Below the pieces are notes generated by a model that saw only the letters and a list, made by a program, of their open reading frames with translations, was not told the origin of the DNA and did not search any database. From assembly GCA_020631475.1 (NCBI GenBank), contig JAHDHE010000005.1:1-56606 (forward strand): 56,606 nucleotides of DNA, in the 5' to 3' direction. The position numbers and the translations under genes are program-made. Below are positions 53,425 to 56,606 of this stretch, piece after piece (position 1 is the first letter of the stretch; the number at the start of each line of letters is the position of its first letter). Origin of the DNA: Tenacibaculum sp. (GTDB lineage Bacteria > Bacteroidota > Bacteroidia > Flavobacteriales > Flavobacteriaceae).

Positions 53425-53811
53425 TTATTTTTCTAAAATCTCTTTTATGTTTGGCTTAAAATAGTTAGGGCCTTTTAAAACCTTACCATCTTCACGATAA
53501 ATCGGTTTACCATCTTCTCCTAACTTACTCATATTACTTCGTTGAATCTCATTAAACACTTCTTCTATTTTATGCTGCATACCATGCTCAATAATAGTAC
53601 CACATAAAATATACAACATATCTCCTAAGGCATCAGCAACCTCAACTAAGTCATTATTTTTTGCTGCTTCTAAATACTCTTCATTTTCTTCTTTCATTAA
53701 CTCGAAACGCAACTGCTTTCTATCATCTGAAATTGCTACGGTAGGTTCGTTTTGAATATTTAATTTAAATGCTGAATGAAATTCATGCACAGCTTTTATT
53801 TTATTCTTCAT
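53425..53811 (-). CDS. MazG-superfamily nucleoside triphosphate pyrophosphohydrolase
   Basis: 128 residues. Helical core with LRFELMKEENEEYLEAAKNNDLVEVADALGDMLYILCG, the EExxE and ExxD metal-binding pattern of the MazG/PRA-PH-like families, and a C-terminal EDGKPIYREDGKVLKGPNYFKP segment shared with phage- and Bacteroidota-type members. It probably hydrolyses noncanonical or excess nucleotides. The stop is four bases inside the flank of the long inverted repeat. Upstream the HAD phosphatase gene stops one base before its start. Confidence 0.86.
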   Translation of the reverse strand: MKNKIKAVHEFHSAFKLNIQNEPTVAISDDRKQLRFELMKEENEEYLEAAKNNDLVEVADALGDMLYILCGTIIEHGMQHKIEEVFNEIQRSNMSKLGEDGKPIYREDGKVLKGPNYFKPNIKEILEK

Positions 53812-53812
53812 T

Positions 53813-54496
53813 TTATATAATTTCTAGTTCTGTTTGTATTTTATTAAAGTCAAAATTAGTCCAATCACTAATATGACTTTTTATGTTTTCTTCTTGAAAA
53901 TCTTTTAAATTTTTATCTCTAATTCCTAAAAAGTGTATTCCTAAATTTTTAGCTGTTCTTAAATCCCAAATCCCGTCTCCTACCGAAATAATATTCTCGA
54001 ATTCATTAATTGAAAAATATGTTTTCGCTTTTTGAATAGCTGAAGTAACTATTTCTTCTCTTGTGTAATAATTATTTGAAGCTTCAACTAAATTAGGCAC
54101 AAAATTGATATTCGCTTGTTCTAATTTCATTAATGCTGGCTTTAATAAAGAGCCCGTAGCAAAACAGATTGCATAATTCGTTTCTCTCATAAAAAAATCA
54201 ACAATTTTAGTTGCGCCGTCTATTTCTTTCGTTTCTGGAAGCTCTAAAAACAATTCTGTCATTTTGTTTTCAAATTCTGGAATAAAAGACTCCATATTGA
54301 AATCCTTTTTAAAGTTGGTTTCGAAATTTTTCTTTAAAATATAACTGTCTGTCATATTTTTATACGCTTTCCACTCTTGATTAATTTCTGTAATTCCGAA
54401 ATGTAACATTGCATCTACATATGATTGTTGATGCTGATTTTCACTTTTTGTTAGTGTATCATCTATATCAAAAACTATTAAATTCTTTTTTTTCAT
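53813..54496 (-). CDS. HAD-family hydrolase
   Basis: 227 residues. Motif I VFDIDDTLTKSE (nucleophile and acid Asp), motif II FATGS (about residue 116), a Lys in the KAKTYF region, and motif III ISVGDGIWDLRTAKNLGIHFLGI. Cap domain after motif I. Cytosolic phosphatase of the phosphoglycolate-phosphatase-like group; substrate unknown. It sits between the SDR gene and the pyrophosphohydrolase gene with one-base gaps, so the three are one operon. Confidence 0.88.
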   Translation of the reverse strand: MKKKNLIVFDIDDTLTKSENQHQQSYVDAMLHFGITEINQEWKAYKNMTDSYILKKNFETNFKKDFNMESFIPEFENKMTELFLELPETKEIDGATKIVDFFMRETNYAICFATGSLLKPALMKLEQANINFVPNLVEASNNYYTREEIVTSAIQKAKTYFSINEFENIISVGDGIWDLRTAKNLGIHFLGIRDKNLKDFQEENIKSHISDWTNFDFNKIQTELEII

Positions 54497-54497
54497 T

Positions 54498-55229
54498 TTA
54501 TGTTGCCATTTTTAATAAACGCGCAGGCACAATTTTTAAAACCCAAGCAATTAATCTCCATCTTTTAGAAATATAAGCTACTCGCTTTTTTCTTTTTATT
54601 GCTGAGTAAATTTGCTTTGTCGCTTTTTCTAAAGAAACCATCCAAAAAATTCCGTCACCTAAAGCCATGGCAGTATCTATGAACCCAGGGCGTATATCAG
54701 TAATAAAAACTTTGTTTGATTTTATCGTTTTTGTTTTGATATATAAACTCTCTAAATATGCTTTTTGATATGCTTTTGATGCAAAATACGAAGGTGAAGC
54801 TCTATTACCTCGTAGTGAAGCTATCGACGAAATTCCAACTAAATGCCCGAATTGTTGTTTTTTAAATAGATTATAAGCTAATCCGTACAACTTGGTGGCT
54901 CCAACTACATTAGTTTGAATAGTTTTATTTTCTATGCTCCATGTTAATTCATTATTTACCTCTCCAACTCCAGAAGAATGGACAATTAAATGTACTTGTC
55001 CTAATTGGTTTACGATATCATTGAATGCATTTTCAAGATCATCTACCTGAGTAATATCATTCTGCTTCACAATAATTTGATTAGCATACTGTTTTTTTAA
55101 AGCTTCTAACTTTTCTAATCTTCGTCCTGTAATTGCAACTACATAACCGTCTTTAACTAATAACTCGGTTAAGTTTTTACCTATACCAGATGTAGCTCCA
55201 AAAACAATTGCTGTTTTAGTTTTCTTCAT
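54498..55229 (-). CDS. Short-chain dehydrogenase/reductase
   Basis: 243 residues. Classical SDR: TGxxxGxG cofactor motif in VFGATSGIGKNL (about 9-20), HSSGVGEVN, catalytic Ser in VGISSIASLRG, YxxxK in SYFASKAYQKAY (about 157-168) and DIRPGFIDTAMA. The basic C-terminal tail (KRKKRVAYISKRWRLIAWVLKIVP) suggests membrane association. Substrate not determinable. First gene of the SDR-HAD-pyrophosphohydrolase operon. Confidence 0.9.
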   Translation of the reverse strand: MKKTKTAIVFGATSGIGKNLTELLVKDGYVVAITGRRLEKLEALKKQYANQIIVKQNDITQVDDLENAFNDIVNQLGQVHLIVHSSGVGEVNNELTWSIENKTIQTNVVGATKLYGLAYNLFKKQQFGHLVGISSIASLRGNRASPSYFASKAYQKAYLESLYIKTKTIKSNKVFITDIRPGFIDTAMALGDGIFWMVSLEKATKQIYSAIKRKKRVAYISKRWRLIAWVLKIVPARLLKMAT

Positions 55230-55292
55230 TCTAAAATCATTCTTTAACTTTGCTAAAAATACAATTTTATGTTTATACTTATTGCTACTAAA

Positions 55293-55487
55293 ATGTTTAC
55301 AACTGGTAGAATTATATTTGCTAGCTTATTTGTTGTTGCTTTTGTTATTGCTATGCTTTTTAGTTATAAGAAAGATGCAAAAAACAACAAAAAACATTAT
55401 CAAAATGGTGCTTTGTATGTTGCTATAGGAATTGTAGCTGTTATCGCTTTATTATTTCTTTCTAAATTTTTAATCTCAGGGAGATAG
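55293..55487 (+). CDS. Small two-helix membrane protein
   Basis: 64 residues from the ATG at 55293; an ATG at 55269 would add eight residues (MFILIATK). Two transmembrane helices (about 5-23 and 40-60) are joined by a basic loop SYKKDAKNNKKHYQNG, so both termini are probably outside. The pattern is common among small flavobacterial proteins of unknown function. Divergent from the SDR gene. Confidence 0.7.
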   Translation: MFTTGRIIFASLFVVAFVIAMLFSYKKDAKNNKKHYQNGALYVAIGIVAVIALLFLSKFLISGR

Positions 55488-55569
55488 TCAAAGTTTATTT
55501 TTTTGTTTTCTCTAAATGATTGTTTTAAAAACCCAGTTTTGTAAAACAATTAATATACTCATTTAAAAA

Positions 55570-56490
55570 TTAATTCATTTTTTCTACATCACTTAATTTT
55601 TCGTGATTTAAAATTGTGTATCCATCTTCATTAAAGCTAGAAGATGGAGAAAACTTCATGTCAATTTCGAGATTAGAAAAATCATAAGAGGTTGCTTGAT
55701 AAACATTTTGCCCAAAAGATTCTTCGTGATATCGTAATAAAATATACACCTCAGCATCCATTTTTTCAATTTCCTTTTTAGAGTATTTATTTAGCGGACT
55801 TTCACCATCAATTTCGTGTACAATAGTCCAAACTGTTGGCAAATACATAATATTATCTCTTTCGAGTTTTAATCGATAATAATTACGTTGGTATTTTCCC
55901 GACTCATCTTTTTCATTTATTGATAAGGTTACTTTAATCTCTGGCTCTATCATAACTGTTTTACGACTGTTTATTAATCTAAACATTAAAGCTGTACCTT
56001 TTTTAAAATCACGTAACACCAAATTATCACTGAATCTAATCGCTGCTTTAGGTTTAGCAAAACGTCCATATAACAATCCTGTTATAAATGAAAAACTTAG
56101 TAAACCTAACATAGCTTCAAAAGCGGCAATTATATTTGCAGCAACACCTTTTGGAGCTATTCCTCCATAACCAACTGTTGTTAAGGTTTGTGCGCTAAAG
56201 AAAAATCCATTTAATAAATCATCAAAGAAATTACCTTTTGATGGTGTTATTTGTTCAATACCTATTAAAGTATATATAAGACCAAAAATTATGTTTAGGA
56301 AAGTATAACCTAAAAAAACAAAAAAGAAAAATCTTAACCAAGACAACTCTACAAAATAGGTGTACAAATCATCTACATTAAATTTTTTATTAATGTGTAT
56401 TACATTAGAACTACCGTCTTTATTAATAATTCCTCTTATATTTTTTTGAGATTTATGTCCTAAACCTGGGTCTTTTGCTTTTTTAGCCAT
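55570..56490 (-). CDS. Inward-rectifier (Kir)-type potassium channel
   Basis: 306 residues. Two transmembrane helices (about 52-74 and 118-142) flank a pore helix and the selectivity filter TTVGYGGIAPKG (about 100-111). A cytoplasmic Kir beta-sandwich domain follows (LVLRDFKKGTALMFRLIN, TVWTIVHEIDGESPL, YILLRYHEESFGQNVYQATSYDF). It is a prokaryotic KirBac relative that conducts K+ and is gated by the cytoplasmic domain. Full length. Monocistronic; a terminator of the next gene lies just upstream. Confidence 0.94.
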   Translation of the reverse strand: MAKKAKDPGLGHKSQKNIRGIINKDGSSNVIHINKKFNVDDLYTYFVELSWLRFFFFVFLGYTFLNIIFGLIYTLIGIEQITPSKGNFFDDLLNGFFFSAQTLTTVGYGGIAPKGVAANIIAAFEAMLGLLSFSFITGLLYGRFAKPKAAIRFSDNLVLRDFKKGTALMFRLINSRKTVMIEPEIKVTLSINEKDESGKYQRNYYRLKLERDNIMYLPTVWTIVHEIDGESPLNKYSKKEIEKMDAEVYILLRYHEESFGQNVYQATSYDFSNLEIDMKFSPSSSFNEDGYTILNHEKLSDVEKMN

Positions 56491-56517
56491 CCTATTTATT
56501 TTACTTTATAAAAATAC

Positions 56518-56546
56518 AAAAACCGATGCTAAACAGCATCGGTTTT
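56518..56546. terminator. Terminator of the gene at the right edge
   Basis: Arms AAAACCGATGCT (56519-56530) and AGCATCGGTTTT (56535-56546), loop AAAC, with A/T runs on both sides. It lies about 22 bases after the stop of the leftward partial gene. Confidence 0.85.
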
Positions 56547-56568
56547 AATATTCAATACAGTTTAATTT

Positions 56569-56606
56569 CTAGTTTTTAACTGGTAAAAAATTATAGTTAT
56601 TAGCAT
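56569..56606 (-). CDS. Partial CDS, C-terminal end only
   Basis: On the minus strand the frame ANNYNFLPVKN then TAG runs from the window edge to 56569 and is followed by a strong terminator. That position supports a real gene end, but 11 residues are too few to identify it; another frame ending in TAA is also possible. Confidence 0.35.
   Translation of the reverse strand, partial: ANNYNFLPVKN

Overview
This is an AT-rich window from a chromosome of the phylum Bacteroidota, almost certainly family Flavobacteriaceae (a marine gliding genus such as Tenacibaculum or Polaribacter would fit). Supporting evidence: the type IX secretion/gliding operon gldK-gldL-gldM-gldN, Bacteroidota-type promoters (TTG or TTTG, then about 21-23 bases, then TAnnTTTG), A-rich leader sequences instead of strong Shine-Dalgarno sites, and typical flavobacterial gene families (DUF983, DUF4920, a LytTR regulator with a TPR histidine kinase, lptE next to secG). 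No tRNA, rRNA, CRISPR array or intact transposase was recognised.

Layout. 1-8.8 kb: a decayed outer-membrane barrel fragment, an endonuclease/exonuclease/phosphatase-fold protein, a Spy-like protein, a gamma carbonic anhydrase, a two-component system (LytTR regulator plus TPR histidine kinase), a von Willebrand A protein, a glucosaminidase and a PLP enzyme. 8.9-10.4 kb: an accessory patch with a toxin-antitoxin pair, a tiny proline-rich ORF, a membrane protein and a hairpin-rich non-coding stretch. 10.4-22.4 kb: an ABC-F ATPase, DUF983, an oxidoreductase, the gldKLMN operon, an arginase-fold protein lacking metal ligands, and topA. 22.5-29.5 kb, plus strand: miaB, a sigma-54 activator, lptE, a TPR-like protein, secG, then groES, an inserted S23-type four-helix-bundle gene, and groEL. 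29.5-40.4 kb, minus strand: prenyl synthase, rlmN, queA, aroA, small membrane proteins, a MazG-like enzyme, VOC and MFS proteins, a cyclase, hemW and ruvC. 40.4-56.6 kb: a Bax-inhibitor-1 gene with an internal stop, adenine deaminase, pckA, a saccharopine dehydrogenase-like gene, an alpha/beta hydrolase between direct repeats, tRNA methyltransferases including mnmD, ilvE, a thioredoxin-like protein, a long inverted-repeat element, a pyrophosphohydrolase, a HAD phosphatase, an SDR enzyme and a Kir-type potassium channel.

The most interesting signals lie between or across genes. (1) Three to four direct repeats with a 20-21 bp period lie between the histidine kinase and the vWA gene and look like an operator array for the neighbouring LytTR regulator. 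(2) A four-helix-bundle gene is bounded by a 14-bp perfect inverted repeat and splits groES from groEL. (3) A hydrolase gene is flanked by a duplication of the 3' end of the neighbouring methyltransferase gene. (4) The leader of an MFS transporter contains a hairpin, a terminator and a possible anti-terminator pairing. (5) mnmD has no standard start codon and aligns with an ATT start. (6) A metal-ligand-deficient arginase homologue sits beside gldK. (7) A perfect 25-bp inverted repeat encloses about 146 bases.

All assignments come from reading the sequence. No database searches or folding programs were run.
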